Assembly: GCA_947000775.1 (NCBI GenBank)
Contig: CAMQGK010000008.1
Span: 9,760,501 to 9,824,500 of the forward strand
Source of the DNA: Pterois miles
Lineage: Eukaryota > Chordata > Actinopteri > Perciformes > Scorpaenidae
Length of the DNA: 64,000 nucleotides
Reading direction: 5' to 3'
How positions within the stretch are numbered: position 1 is the first letter of the stretch; each line of letters opens with the position of its first letter. The notes under the pieces are model-generated. The model made no database searches, was not told where the DNA came from, and worked only from the letters and a program-made list of their open reading frames with translations. Of this stretch, positions 1-13,852 are shown one piece after another. Both the position numbers and the translations under genes were made by a program.

Positions 1-3000
1 CTGGCTCCATCCATCCATCACTGGCCAGATGTTCTCTGAAGCCTTTTCCTTTTCTCCACAAGTGGGACCAATCCTTCTCAAAATTAATACACTTCCCATT
101 CCACTTGCGTCCACAACAAAGGCCCTCATGAAAGCTAATTGGATAGTTTGTGGTCTTTACGATCAAGCAATCAAGCCAAGGAGCGTGTTTCGGAGAACAA
201 GACATGTTGTTGTTGACGGACGACCACTTGGGACACATTTGCACGCCGTGACCCCACTTAATCCTGCCATTAGACCCTAAAGCTTCCCCATCCTGAGGAC
301 TTCAATACACTCTGCTCGCTGCATTAAGACTCTGAGAGGGACCATTTCCTTGAATAAACATCAAAATCTGTTGCGTTTGTGCTTAATTTCCTTTTGGATT
401 CCAGCTGAGTGTGCAAAGTGATTACGTCTGGCAGCTGACTTAAATCCATCATGTGTTGAAAACAATAAACCATGTCGTTTAGCACTAACTCACAAAAAGA
501 GAGCAATTTCATCCACTTCAATAGAGAAATCATTGTCACAGGCTGTTTTATTTGCTGTATTGTAGTTGCAGCAACAAGAGTATAGCTAATATATTTACCT
601 TAATTTGTTAGAAGTTGGTAAAAAACTTACGGTACACACACCCAGTTTGTTTTTAGATCAGTTTTATATCAACGCCCCTGTAAGTGGGGATGTAGACACT
701 GACTTTATTGGATTGGCCAAACGTCACTGATATAAATCCAGCTTCCAATTCCTCTGGTAAGTGCAAAGCTGCAGCTGATATGTCTCTACTTCGTGCTTGT
801 AATTTTCAACACAAATGCATTTTAATGTGACGCAGCAGTGAAAGGCCTTTCCTGTGAAACTTGTTCACGTTAGCTAAGCTGGCAAGCATTTCCAAAAATT
901 TGTGAGCGTAGATATTTTCTGCACTTTTTGTCAGGAGATCGTTCTGAATCTTTGCACAGACAGAAGTTTATCAGCGGTTACCTTACTACCAACAAACTTT
1001 TAACAACAGGAAGTTTTTAAAAACACGTTTGTTCACATTAACTTAAACATATCTTTATGTCACACACATAGGGGTTTACAGATTTCACATTTTAAGAAAA
1101 TTCATTTTGCAATTTATTAAGGCCGTCCTCCATCAAAGAAATTCTTAGTCGACTAACATGTTTTTCAACTTATCGATGACTTGATTTAATCAACAGTGGA
1201 GTTTCTCCACAAAGAATCACACAAAAGCACCACTTTAAATCTTGTTTAACAGAGATGTGCTCATAAGTTTCTTGTAAATAAGTCATTCAGCGTGAAAAAA
1301 AACATAAAAACTGACAGTTGAATGAGACCAAAACGACCAGTTAATCGACTAATCGACTAAGACGGGCTTGGCAGCCTTAGTATTTAGTAGCTGGTACCCT
1401 GAGTTTTGGGAATTGAACAGTAACAAGGTCTCCCTAACTAGACAGGATTGCTGCATTCCTACCTGTAAGATCAAATGTGACAATGCAAAATTAAGATTCA
1501 CAAATTTTACAAAAGAAAAACATAAAAGACAAAAGCAATAAGAGGTCAAAAAAAGAAAATGACAGCATACAAAAAGGATTTGCTTTGCTCCGTCACCCTG
1601 GCAGGTGGCAAATTCATGATTTACGGGCACTAAATTTAATGCTCTGAGATGCCTGACTGTCTTTTAAGGGCACAACACGAGCACCTTTAAATCCCCATCC
1701 AGCAGAAATGGAAAAAAAGTGTTTCTGGAAGGTTCCACTTTGCTGCACAAATCAAGGGAACAGAGTGAGAGCAACAAGACCCTCCAAGAATCACTCGAGG
1801 TATGTCATTATGTCACCCACAAAGGAAGGCCTATTCCACTTAGGGTTGGAGCCACAGGCCATTTGGCCCACACACACAAAGTCACACAACTTCCAACAGC
1901 CATACACGCAAATATAGAGTCCCATTCTCTAGTTAAACAGCAATGCACAGACTCTGACCTAAGAGCGAGGATGAAAAGGAATGGCCACCGCATGGCAGAG
2001 GCAGCACTTGTTGATCCCTGGTCTCTGAAGCAAAGCACTAGGTCACTCTGGTGTGTGCGAACAGACAAATGTCCAGTGCTGACTCATGCTGTGCAGTCCT
2101 TGCACAGATGGGAAAGCTTTTGCACACTTGAGCAAAAAATGTACCGAGTCATTATTGAGTCTTCAGAGACACAAAACAATCAAACCACTGCCACTTGTTG
2201 TAATACACACATCAGTGTGTGTGTGTGTGTATCACACTCTTGCCACTGAACTGAACAGCTCACGGAGTCGAGTACAATTATATATACACACAACTTTCTA
2301 TTAAGGTAGGATAATTAAGGATTAGGCTTTTATACTCTTCAGCTAATCATAAAAACATAATCAGAGGTCTTATATCAGCAGCCACACAGTGATGCTAACA
2401 CGCATAGTAAGTCCATTAATGTGCCAATTTATGATTTTCTATCCCAACGGGCCTATTTAAAGTGCAACATAATCAGGCCAGCACTGGACAGTGGCCTGGA
2501 AAAAGAGTTGCAAAGCCTCACACAGTGTTTGCTTCTCTGTCACTGACGTCCACTGATTACAGCATGGACATGCTCAGCGGGGCTATATGGCAGCCAGGGT
2601 GCCTAAAGCCCAAATCACCTTGAAGTGCCATTAGCACCTGTCGTGGTCATTTTACACATGCTGACAGTGGCATCCCGCCCCTCTGTTTCAGACCTAAAAG
2701 CTGACTGTACAGGCCAAACAACTGCTTTGTGTTCCACTTAAAAAAACTCTTGCTCAGTCATCTTTTATGCAACTTTACCTGCATGAATAAGGCCTTTCGG
2801 AGATAACATGTAGTAGTCATCCAGCAGTGATCAGCTGAGTGTAGTGATTCGAGAAGTTTGCTCAATGCCAGACTGATAAGCTTTGACCTTTCAGAGGATC
2901 ACCCATGCTCTCTCTATTAAATTTCAGGTCTGACATTGCAAAGTAAAAGCAAGGACTCAACAAAATTCACAGTATACAGTATTAAGACTTCAAACACCAC

Positions 3001-3507
3001 ATTTTATCACAGTATTTCAATCTGTCTCTCATTTTCTTTATCATTTTAGATTTGCACATCGTTCATCATCTCATCCAATGTGCAGCAGCATTGGACCTGC
3101 TTCAGCACCACAGGAGGAAGAGGATCACCAATACTTCCTCACATCCCAGGAAAAAAATAATTACATTAAAAATATATATATCATTGCCATTATTGGGTCC
3201 TGTATATGTATGTAAAATTTGAACAAACCTGTAATAAATTATATAAGGTATGGATATAATAGTGTCACTTAAACCCAAAGCACCTGGGTCCCCATTGAGA
3301 TACAACAGTGAGTTGTCCTTTGGAGACAGGTCTGATTGGAAGCAGTAGGTTCTTTATCAATAAATTGAGTAAAAGTCACAAAGAAAAAAAAAAAGATAAA
3401 CATCCAAATAACGTGGTGCGTCAACTTCATAAACTCATCTTTCTCAGTGTGAGGTGACGCCTTCCTCTCACGTGTTAAATGACTGAATCGATTCATTTGA
3501 AGCTTAC
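1..3507. other. No recognisable gene; possible intron of the gene starting at 3564
   Basis: I see no exon with homology or credible splice sites on either strand. Open frames here are short and lack family similarity. The stretch holds AT-rich unique-looking sequence and a short GT run near 2214-2231. If the minus-strand exon at 3508-3564 is real, this would be part of its first intron. That is inference. Confidence 0.5.
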
Positions 3508-3564
3508 CTCCACACAGACGGCGAGCAGCAGCAGTCCAGTCGTCCACAAGCAGCCCCCTGTCAT
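3508..3564 (-). CDS. Probable first coding exon of a secreted-protein gene (signal peptide), rest outside window
   Basis: Reading the minus strand from the ATG at 3564, 19 codons encode a compact signal-peptide-like sequence: a short polar start, a W-T-T turn, then a Leu-rich hydrophobic core ending in A-V-C-V-E. The reading ends at a strong donor (GAG|GTAAGC) in phase 0. The sequence just upstream (about 3570-3750) is richer in G+C and contains pyrimidine-rich stretches, as expected of a 5' UTR. No second exon is visible in the remaining 3.5 kb, so the first intron must be long. In human, the secreted-protein gene near PLIN2/DENND4C with very long introns is ADAMTSL1, which makes adamtsl1 a positional candidate. 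The 19 residues alone cannot prove it, and the call may be a chance ORF. Confidence 0.45.
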
Positions 3565-6284
3565 CTCTCACGCTGTTTTCTCAGTGTTATTTCAAACTGT
3601 AGTGAGGCAGTTGTCCGACTGTCCCAGTCTGTCCAGTCACTCCGGGAGAAAGAGGTTCTGCTCTCCTCTGCGCTGCGCTCCGGCTCCACTTCAACTTCAC
3701 AGAGAGAGAGAGGGAGGAAAAAAGGTAAAAGTCAGCCAAGAACTGCCGGAGACGACATGACACTTCACGGTCGCTTCCAGATATTTTGTTCCCCCAGCAA
3801 ACACGTTGCTGCTAAATTTATGTTTGCATACCAGGCGTGCGTCAGGAAAAGGGGCTCACCCACCTTACATTCTTAAAGAAACACAGTCCCGACCCGGGCC
3901 GTTACGCGCTCACAGGCTGCTCGGTGCGCAGACGTGGAGTTTCAGAGATGCTTGGTGGTTCTCAACTCAGGTCCAGATAGAAGACAAAATTTGGCCATAT
4001 TTTAAAGCCCATATGAGCCCACTGTCCTGTCTTGGTTTTTGGATAAGATGGTCCACTAGGACAACATTTTGAACCCATAAGATCTTAAGAAACATGACCA
4101 TTTTATTGTATCACAATGAACTCTTTTGCTCCATGAGGGCTTCATGACAACTGGAACTTCTTACATGCGTCTGCAGCCTGTGGTAGGCTAAATATATAGC
4201 TAGTAATAATTAGCTTAGCTTAGCACGAGAGGAAACGGGGAAGCATATCAGTACCTCTGCCGCTCACTAACTAAAGCTGGAATTAGAGAAACCAGCAAGA
4301 AGCCCGTTGTTGGAAGTATGCAGCCGAAAAACGCAACCCGGTGTCGATAACCCTCCAAAGCTATGTGTTGTCGGCTGTGCACCAGTTGAGGATTTCGCCT
4401 ACTTTTCACAGCTTTAGATTTAGTCACAAGTATGCAATGCATTAGTCTTTCAAGTTAGGCGCCCAGCGCTGCCAGCCATGTGCCATTTAAGGTCAAGAGG
4501 AGGTTTTATCTGAATCAAGCTCTGACTGCTTGAACTGAGATCAACTGGATGGAATGAAACATTCTTAATCTTGGCCTTTGCTGGCGTATGATTGAACTCT
4601 GCTGTTGTTTCTGATTTACCTTGATGAGACCCATGTCATTCCTTTCTGGCTCCAATAATAATAGCAAATTTGCGGATGAGGATCATATTTTTCATGCAAT
4701 TTAATGAAGGTCTGTATTGTATCTTTGGACATGAATGCCTCCCACACCTCCGATGTGTGTAAAACAAAAGGGCTTGACCTGATGTGTTTCACTTTTGTGA
4801 GTACAGTAAATGAATTGTACTAACAAACTGTAACAGAATATCTTCTTTGTGATGATATTATCCTATTTTGAAATAAACTATATTTCTCAGTGATTCAATA
4901 AGGACTACAACATTTTCCACTTCAGTGAGAAAGGAATTTTGTATTACACTATCCAGTAAGCGATGACTGGGGTCGGCATCTCCTCTTCCTTTTGATCCCA
5001 CACCTCCATTAAGAGACATTAAGTTCTTTGAAGCTTAGCCCACAGTGGTAGTGCATTAGGACTTACTTGTCGCTTTTGAAGCAGTCCAGGGCCACCATAA
5101 TAACAATGTTCCCAGAGAATGTCATCTACCCTCAGCCAAGCTCAAAGGGCTGCCCTTTGAGAGCCACACAATAGTACAGGTATGTATGGTATGAGCTACC
5201 TGAATTGCTGCCTGACACGCAGGCTTGAATTCAGCTTAATCTCTATTAACACATGAAGCACAGGAATGTAAATGTTTATTTCCCCAGGAGAGGAAAAGAA
5301 ATCTTTACCTGAGGACTGCAGAGAGGGTTGAAATCATTTCCTTTCCACCTCGTGGTTAAATTATTGTCCTTAATAGCTCCTTGAAATTCAAAGCCTACCT
5401 GCCCCTGCCACTCATCATGTAAAGTCCAGCATCTTTGAAAGAGCTCCGGAAGCCCCTTGTTGAACTCTGACCACCCCCGGCACCCTAAGAGCACCACAGA
5501 CACCCCACAAAGCAGGAGCAAGCAGTGGATAATGCTTGGAGACATGAATAGTTTACATTCACTGTGACTGGCGGTGCATAGCTAAGCCACGTCCTCATGT
5601 TTCAAATGCTGTTGCTCTTATTGATGGACATGTTCAGTCGCTCAAAGCTCCCATCGGCAGAGTTGCAAAATCACTGCCCCCGGGCACAAATGTATTTTTA
5701 GGGACTCTACGAGCTTAAATAGCATCTGTCAGTTGTTTGCTCAACAGATCTTACATGGACTTTTCTGTGTGGGAAGACAAATAAGGGGTTGAGGCAGCAG
5801 CTAATGATAGTCCTTTAGCTGAGATCTTTTGTTTGAATGCAATGATGGGCTCGATGCTAGATGCTCAATGACACTGTTTTACACTTTCAAGCCTTATTAG
5901 AGGCAGCTACCACCATTTTACCCTGCACTTTATATGCATGAAAGCATGTAAGTCTGACTTTACGTGTGTGCAAAATAGGGCCACAGTATGTACAGTACAC
6001 GTGTTGGTTTCCTAGCTAAACATACTTGCAGCAGGTCAGTGCCCCCCATATGAGTAACCTAGTTGTCTCCCTTTGGCTGACACCAAACATGGCTGTTTGA
6101 TCAGTGATATTTGGCCGGAGAGTCAAAGCGCTGCTTGTCACATGCGTTCAAAGAGACGGCAGGAATTTGCCAGATACAAGCTAGAGAAAATGCCCTTCAC
6201 GGGACACCAGCCAGCTTGTTTTTGCATTAAAGAGGCAGCTAACAGATTTTGAGATGTGTTTTTTACCTCCCCAAGCAACGGAAA

Positions 6285-6593
6285 CTTGAAGGCACAATGT
6301 CTAATATTTAATGGGCTCTTTTAGCAGAAACAGAATATTATAAAGTTTATTTTCTGTAGTGTATAATCATCTGAGAATGAGAACCATTCTGTCGTTACCC
6401 TAGAATGAGCTGTTTATGTCTACATACTGAGCGGGTCCTCTTTGCGGATGTTTCTTCAGTAGCCCAAAATGGGCAAACCCAATTTTTTCGTTGGCCATCT
6501 CTTACACACTTGGCACACGGGAGAAATTTCACCTGGTTGCATTTTGCAACCTCACTGCTAGATGCCCCCAGATCCTATGCACTGCACCTTTAA
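6285..6593. repeat. TTAA-flanked MITE, family A (diverged copy)
   Basis: This matches the copy at 10297-10628 along its length. Shared landmarks are 'gtgtataatca', an A-rich 'gagaatgagaacc' block, 'gtaggtcctctt'-like text, 'gcaacctcactgctagatg' and the terminus 'cactgcacctttaa'. The right end abuts TTAA; the left end is degraded. Confidence 0.7.
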
Positions 6594-6687
6594 TGATTAA
6601 AAAAATACTTTTTGGAAATACACTTATTCACTTTCTGGCCAAGAACTAGATGAGAATATCAATACCACTCATGTGTGTCTGTTAAAT

Positions 6688-7019
6688 ATGAAGCTACAGC
6701 CAGATGACGGTTAGCTGAAATTAACATAAAGACTGCAAACAGGAGGAAACAGCTAGCCTGGTTCTGTCCAAAGGTAAACAACACCTCTGCTGGTTTCCTG
6801 GCGACCTCATGGTGACAACATAACTCTACGAAGCCACTGCACTCAGAGAAGAAATAGTCTAACTTTGTTTTTTGTGTGAATTAGACAAACAGGATATATC
6901 ATGTTAACTTGTGAGCTTTAGAGGTGCTGATAAGTGAATTTCTTACCTTTGGACAGAGCCAGGCTAGCTGTTTTCCCCTGCTCTCATTCTTTATGCAAAG
7001 CTGCTGGCTGTAGCTTCAT
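6688..7019. mobile_element. Foldback MITE with long terminal inverted repeats
   Basis: The outer 16 bases are inverted copies of each other (ATGAAGCTACAGCCAG at the left, its complement at the right). The inversion continues inward over about 100 bases, including 'gaaacagctagcctgg' and 'ctgtccaaaggtaa' on the left and their complements near 6945-6985. There is no coding capacity. This 'gaaacagctagcctgg' repeat type is widespread in fish genomes. A related fragment lies near 4200-4240. Confidence 0.8.
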
Positions 7020-10000
7020 TTTTAGGATCGTGCCTTGAAGGAGACACGCAAATTGCAAAACTCTTGAGATGTTTAAGGTTAGGCATTGACCTTGAATGGT
7101 GAGGCATTGACCTCAATTTGCTAAGGTTAGGATAGGTCGTCGGGTAGCGAGTAACTGTTCGTTTAACATAGCACACACAAACACCCCAGAGTGTTGTTGC
7201 AGCACCTTGTTATGGCTTCCCAGCATGCAGTTTACCGCCACTTGGTTGCTTTTCCCATCTGCCTCTGATTGCCTTTACGGCTCTGTGGAATTTGGCACAC
7301 TATCTGTGTGTGTGTGTGTCTTTGTGCGTGTGTCTGCTCGACTCCGGAGGAAACGAAAGCTCTCGCCATTGCTGGGCCACAGTGTCCCGGGAATGCCAGG
7401 CTTGCTAAGGATACAGTAACCTGTGTGTCTGTCAGCGTGGATCTGTTTCAGCGGCAGGCATCACGTTTCATCAGGCATGTCACATCCACTGCATGCTGTC
7501 TGAGGGCATCATGCCACAAACCACCAGTCAGAAATGTAGACAGTGGGCACAACACACTTCACACTGTTGCCAATGATCAGTCATCTTGTCTGAGAGCCTA
7601 AAGGTATAATTTTGTCTTTCTTTCTTTAAGGAAATATCTAATTACATACAAATCCTAGCTTGCAGCTAAAACCCAAATGTGCTGCTGGATGAATATTCAT
7701 GAGACTGCTTAAACTATTTCACGATGAAGAACTGGCAATAACTTCCACATAAGAAGATTAAGGCATCATTTTACACAAAGCCAGGATTTCCTGTCATCTA
7801 ATGACAACGTTAACCTGAGATACAGTATCTGATGTATGCCATGGATATTACAGCTCAGCAAAAATCTGAAGAAAATAATCAAGCGGCTGTTCAAAAAAGA
7901 GACAGAGCGGCAACAGGACACTGTTGTATTTGTGGATTAGGATGTCTATTGTTTCAGTAAATCTGCAGCAGGCTGATAGCTGGCAGAAGAGTTGAACGGT
8001 GCCATTTAGGGTAAAGAGGAATAAACATCCCCTGGGAACAGTTTCATCCAGCATTGGGCAAATAAGTGCCCGAGCATGTTTTTCCCATTTTCCTTCACAT
8101 TATGTCTTTGTGCCATTTTTTGCCTTTAAATCCCAGTTTGGCCTACAAAGGCAGAGCACTACAGAAGCAGTGGAATTAAGAGAATAACTCAAAATATGTG
8201 GTTAGTTACTGTGTTTTGTCTTTGCAGGGACGCGTTGTCCCCTAATATTTAACTTTTCCCTGCTGTATGAATCTCATCGGTTAGGTAATACTTGCAATGT
8301 AATTAGTCAGGTGTTCTGTAAGGCTTCTGGGGGATGCTGAAAAACATGTGTGCTTGATATTGTGTAAGGACATCACAATTCATGACTCATCGCCTTTATT
8401 TCCTGGAATATGAAAGAAAATAATAATAATTGCTGAATGGAGATGACAAGCAACGAGGGTCATGCAACACTTAAGCATCACATGCCCAGACCGCACAGTG
8501 AATTCTGCTTTTCAAATTTCAGCATCTTGTTCTACACTGCAGACCACTGGCTACCCACAGAGACCACCTGAGTAGAGGTCTGGTTGGGTGCATGTCTTCT
8601 GTTGACAACACATGTGTGTGTGAAAGAAAGAAGACAGAGAAGGAGAGGGAAATGACAGACAGCTTGGCCCGGCTGTCAGCTGCCACTCGGTTCCCATTAC
8701 GAATTCTCCCCTTGGTTTCTGCACACTTCTGCACGCCTCAGGTACTGCTTTTGGAAGCCAGCTGACTGTCCGTCTGACAGAGATTGCAAAGGAGAAACCC
8801 GGCGAGAAAGCTGAAATGAAGCAAGGGTCCATTTCCCACGTTGTTCTTGGCTCCTGTCTGCCCCTGAAGACTTAAGCGAACACTTCCAAAACAAAGAGAT
8901 TGTCTGTGTAGGTGCCCAAATAGCCAACCCACGCATATATGCACACTTGCATGCAGACAGAGACACACTCACGCTGGGACATAAAAAATGTTATTCTAAT
9001 TCCTTCTAAGTGCCTGTTTAAGCAGCTGTTTTCTGTAAACACTGGCTCGGACAGCGAGCTCGGACATTTGGTTTTAGATCATTCTCAATTATATCATAAT
9101 TACCAGGACTCGGTCTGGTTGTCAGCAACAGCACCCAGAAAATATAGCTGTGAATTGCTGCCGCTTTGCCAGCACAAACAGCCGGCCTGCTAATCCCAGC
9201 ACGGCTCTGTGAAAATGGCCTGTGGTGGGATATTGTCGAAACATGTCGGGGTCATGTGGGACGGTGTCCGACCCACACGACGGATAGCCTTCTGTGGTCT
9301 TTGTTTCACCTCCCAAATGATCCATTCAGTATTCAAAGTATGCGCTCATTGACTGGCTTAGTGACAGCCTCACAGTAACCAGCGCAGTGCTTTTCCAGCG
9401 ATGCAATGCAAGACCTTTTTTGTCCTTCCTGAGAAAATCATTAATGAAAATCATCAAGGTAGAAGTGGGTCCGGGTGTGGTTCCACAGGACTCTCATTTC
9501 CAAGCACATACTGACCTTTTCTCACACTTTTAACCTTGCATAGTTGTTGACTCATTTTCCATCCTGATCCTCTCAGTGGGAAATGTAGACGGTTAACTTG
9601 GATGTCTTAGCTAATGAGCCGGAGTCATTATCTGAGGATTACATCCGACAGGTGCACAGAGCCCTGCTTAACAAGACTCCGGTCTTGTCTGTTTGTCTAT
9701 ATTGTAACTATGAATCTGCAGTTACTGCTCTGCTAAAACCCACATTGTCTGCGTAGATCCATTGTTTATGAAAGGCTGAAGTAATGGTTATTTCAAGAGA
9801 GCAGGCATCATCTTGTTAAGATGTAATTAATTTCTGCATGCACGACCTCTTCAGCTCCAGGGTTGGGTTGAAGCTGGGAAGAATAATAGTGCCAAATTCA
9901 GCTTTAACTTTTTGTGGCTATTTTGGTCCCAGATGTTGAAATCCTGGTGTAAGTTCACTCCGACAATAAGAATACAGCCAATATTTAGTCCTCTCCTACT

Positions 10001-10296
10001 TGCTCAAAATGACAGCCAGACATTTCTTGATGATGATTAGCGCTATTCATTTCATGTCCATTTTCCATGTTGGTCTGCTGTGGGCTATCATGCTTTCCCA
10101 GTGCTCTTTGCCATTGTGCAAATGTAATAAAAACGGTTTAATTCTAAACAGAACTGAAAAGACATTCTTAAACTTGACTCAACACATACGGAGATCAAAG
10201 ATAATGGGTGCCTTTCAGCCAACAGCTGCAATTAGGACTGTCTGCACAAACATCAGTGACATTAAGATTTGCTATTTTGCAAAATGCAGTGTTAAC

Positions 10297-10628
10297 TTAA
10301 AGGAACAGTGCGTAGTCTATCATCATGGGCCTCTATTGGCAGAAATGGGAGACAATATTAATAGGTATCTTTTCATTAGTGTATAATCACTTGAAAATAG
10401 GAATCATTGTGTTTTCATTAGCTTAGAATAAGCCTGTTGTACACACCAAGTAGGTCCTCTTCACAGAGCCGGGCGCCATGTTTCTACAGTAGCCCAGAAT
10501 CAAACACTGGCTCCAGACAGGGCCATTTACATTTTTGCATCGGCTACCGTGTTTCTCGAAGTTTCAGTCGGTTGCAATCTGCAACCTCACTGCTAGATGG
10601 TGCCAGGTACTACACACTGCACCTTTAA
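10297..10628. mobile_element. TTAA-flanked MITE, family A (best copy)
   Basis: It is bounded by TTAA at 10297-10300 and 10625-10628. Its termini are inverted: AAAGGAACAGTGCGTAG at the left and CTACACACTGCACCTTT at the right. It has no transposase ORF. The TTAA duplication suggests mobilisation by a TTAA-targeting transposase such as piggyBac, but the terminal bases do not begin with CCC, so the superfamily is unsettled. Confidence 0.8.
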
Positions 10629-10856
10629 AGCTGCTATATTCAATATTTTATATTTACAATAAATCACATGACTACTAACTGGTGAACAAAGACGATTATT
10701 TAACAGCTAAAGAGCCATGTAGCCCCTCAGGAACTAGCTTGGTTAGCTAGAAAGTTAGATCATTGTGCAGTTAGCGACAATAGTTAATACAGTTGGTAGT
10801 TCCATGTTTACTGTCAGTTGGACTCAATATAGTTTTTTAACTTAATTCGGAAAACT

Positions 10857-11104
10857 TTAATGGATCTATAAGCATAAATGGAATATAATATTAATAACCA
10901 TGTAGTCATTAGTGTATAAGCACCTGAAACTTAGAATGAGCCCTTCATATCTACACAGGCAGGCGAATGGTGTTTTGGCAGTTTTTCACCCAGCAGCTCA
11001 TGCTACCACAATCTTGGAAAAGGAGGAGTGTGCTAAGGGCCACTGGGTTGCAATCTGCAACTACACCACTACTTGTTGCCAAATCCTACATGCTGCACCT
11101 TTAA
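10857..11104. repeat. TTAA-flanked MITE, family A (partial copy)
   Basis: It shares 'gtcattagtgtataagcacctgaaa', 'gggttgcaatctgcaac' and the right terminus 'gctgcacctttaa' with the 10297-10628 copy. The left inverted terminus is missing or diverged. Confidence 0.65.
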
Positions 11105-12721
11105 GTAAAAAGTCATTTTAGTTCTATAATCTTTAGGAACTTTAGAAGGTTATTTTGTGAGCTCTCTGCTATCTGTAGTGTGACTCTGTTCCCTCTTACA
11201 GGTTGGATGGACAATGCAGCAGACTAGTGTTTGTCGCTCAGGCTACACTGCCTGACAGCAGATGTATTTAGCAGCGTCATTTGAGGGTAGAGTTAACCAA
11301 AGCATACCTCTGCACCAAAGACATGTCACTTTCTTTCTCCTCTGCTCTAAAGCCACATCTCTGCCTCTTTCCCTTGTGATCTAAAGAGCTTGAAAGGACA
11401 GCCACTCTCCCACTGTCTCTCCCTTTCTGTCTGCGTTCTTTCTTCACACAGGGCCTCTGACTGTGTGTGATCCGGAGGTGTGACACTTTCCCAGTAGCCC
11501 ACAGGTATCCGTTACCCAGCCAGGAGCGTTGGCGCGCTGCCCACAGCCCTACCTGTCTCAGAGGGCACAATAGAGGGGATGCTGTGTGAGGATCTCCTCT
11601 CCAGTCCTGCCAGACTCTGTAACGCCCTGCTACCACACCAGTGGACCCATCGGGAGAGCAGCGCCTTCATGACTGATCTTTTTTTATCTGCAGAATGAGA
11701 GAAACAATCAAGACTTGACTCACAGTATTACTACCTCTATCCTGTTTAAAAAGATGGATTTATTCTCTCATCTAATTCTGTTTCCTGTCTCCTAAACCTC
11801 ATTTTAGATCCAGCATGTACGCCCCTCTTACCTTATTGCTTTATTGCTTCAATGCATTCCTAATTCTGCACCATCATTTTTTACCAAATAAAAAATACAT
11901 TTTGAATATCCACTTTTTCTTTAATATCTTGGTATTTGCATGTCGGTTTATGAAATGACTGGCCATAATTATTGACCTGAAAACCAACTATGTGAAATAA
12001 CAGTTGGCAAAGCAGGGAACATTTGGGGAAGAAACAGGCCACATGATTATGATGAGTGACAACTTTGTCGACTTTGCTGCCATCTAGTGGTCTAAATCTG
12101 CAAATGCTAGGAAGACTGCTGCCCGTCAGAACATGCACATTATTTTATAGGATTTAAGGTCAGTTGAATTTGTGAGCACTGCCATGGTCCTTGAATTCAA
12201 ATGAAATGACTAGCGCTAATGGTCGATATTGTCTTATCCGTGGAGAATGGGGGAAAAGCTACAGCTAGAATGCAATCCAAAAGCTCAGTTAAACAGACGG
12301 CCTGAGATTTAAAAATACATTTCAGTTGCTGGTCTCATTTAAAAGGAGCAGCAGCATATTAATTTTCATTCGCATGGCAGTCGGCTTGCACAAAATGGTC
12401 TGTAATTGTGTAAAAATATGAATAAAGAATGAATTCCAACATTTAGTGCTTTCATTGTGACATGATCTTCCCTGAGAGCAGAAACAAAGTATAGCTGTGG
12501 ACTGAGGTTAGAGTGGACTGAATAGAATAGACTGCAGGATTCTGAGGTCAAATTAGGACACTGAACCAAATGACCCTGACAGTGACTTTGAATTGTATTT
12601 ATACAAGGGAGTGGCTCAGAGTCTACCGCTCAGCCAGACATGCTCAACTGAACTATAGTGGTTTCATTTCCTGTAACAGTGCTGCTAAAAAAGTATGTGA
12701 TAAAATCTGAAGATTCACCTC

Positions 12722-13085
12722 TGACATGGCAATTTTCAAAGGGGTTCCTTGACCTCTGACCTCAAGATATATGGATGTAAACAGGTTCTTCTACAGAAAT
12801 GTCCACTTTATGATTATCACATGCAGTTTGGGGCAAGTCATAGTCAAGTCAGCACACTGACACACTGACAGCTGTTGTTAAATGTTAGATTTTTGCCATG
12901 CTATTGATTTAAGCATATTTTTATGCTAAATGCAGTACCTGTGAGGGTTTCTGGACAATATTTATCATTGTTTTGTGATGTTAATTGATTTCAGATAATA
13001 AATATATACATACATTTGCATAAGGCAAGCATATTTTCCCACTCCAATGTTGATATGACCATTAAATACTTGGCAAATCCTCCCT
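12722..13085 (+). repeat. hAT-type nonautonomous element, family H (truncated copy)
   Basis: The segment beginning 'ccttgacctctgacctcaag', continuing through 'ccactttatgattatcac', 'caagtcatagtcaagtcagc' and 'gggtttctggacaatatt', repeats almost in order at 30139-30687 and in reverse at 42389-43022. Both ends are truncated and no duplicated target site is visible. A further short fragment lies near 60340-60380. Confidence 0.75.
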
Positions 13086-13596
13086 TTAACCCATTAAGAC
13101 CAGATGCTATATTTGTGTGTTTATACCTTTAAGACCAGCTGCAATGATTGTGTTTCTACCACATGTTTCAGACATTTTCAATTCAGTGAGATAATAGCAT
13201 ATAGTGACTATATATTACAGACCCATTTTTTTTGTACGCTACCATTTAAGTTCTTATATTACAACTTTTTATTACAGTGCCACTTTCTGTTTTATGCTGT
13301 GACACATACAGTAAACATATCACTGTCATATGGGTCAGAATTTATTTTATTTTATTGTTTTTGTTTAGTCATTTTGTAGGACAAAGCCATTAAGTGTTCA
13401 TAACCAAAATTCTAAGCTGTGAAATGGGTTTTATTTCATGTTTGCATCTGCTACAGAGGCTGAGAAATAAAGGTTTTGTAAACATTGATAATTCTGTCAA
13501 GTTTTTCAGAAATCCTCAGGTTTTAGGAGGTTGTTTTCAAAAACGCCTCAGGTTTCAGAGTGGTTTTTTTTTAGATAGCCTCTCTGTACATTTTGC

Positions 13597-13852
13597 ATCT
13601 AGTGGCGAGGTAGCAGATTGTAACCAGCTGAAACTTCTCCCGTGTGCCAAGTGTGGAGAAGAACTGCGGTGGCCGACGCATTAAATGTGAAAATGTGAAA
13701 ACGTGAATGGCCCTCTCTACACTCAGTTGCTTTCTATGTAGACATAGACGACATTCTGAGATAACAAAATTCTTATTTTCAGGTGATTTTACACTAAAGA
13801 GTACACATTTATTAATATTATATTATATTTCTGCCAATAGATCCCCTTAAAA
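13597..13852. repeat. TTAA-flanked MITE, family A (inverted partial copy)
   Basis: In inverse orientation it carries the same landmarks as 10297-10628: 'atctagtggcgaggtagcag' near one end, then 'ctatgtagacatag', a block resembling 'gataacaaaattcttattttcaggtg', and 'ttctgccaatagatcccctt' near the other end. Confidence 0.65.

Noticed and set aside
10000..10386. 128-aa plus-strand frame with a membrane-like start
   Set aside because: Its second part runs into the MITE at 10297-10628, and no splice sites or family match support it.
11277..11636. 119-aa minus-strand frame
   Set aside because: No recognisable domain and no convincing splice signals; probably chance.
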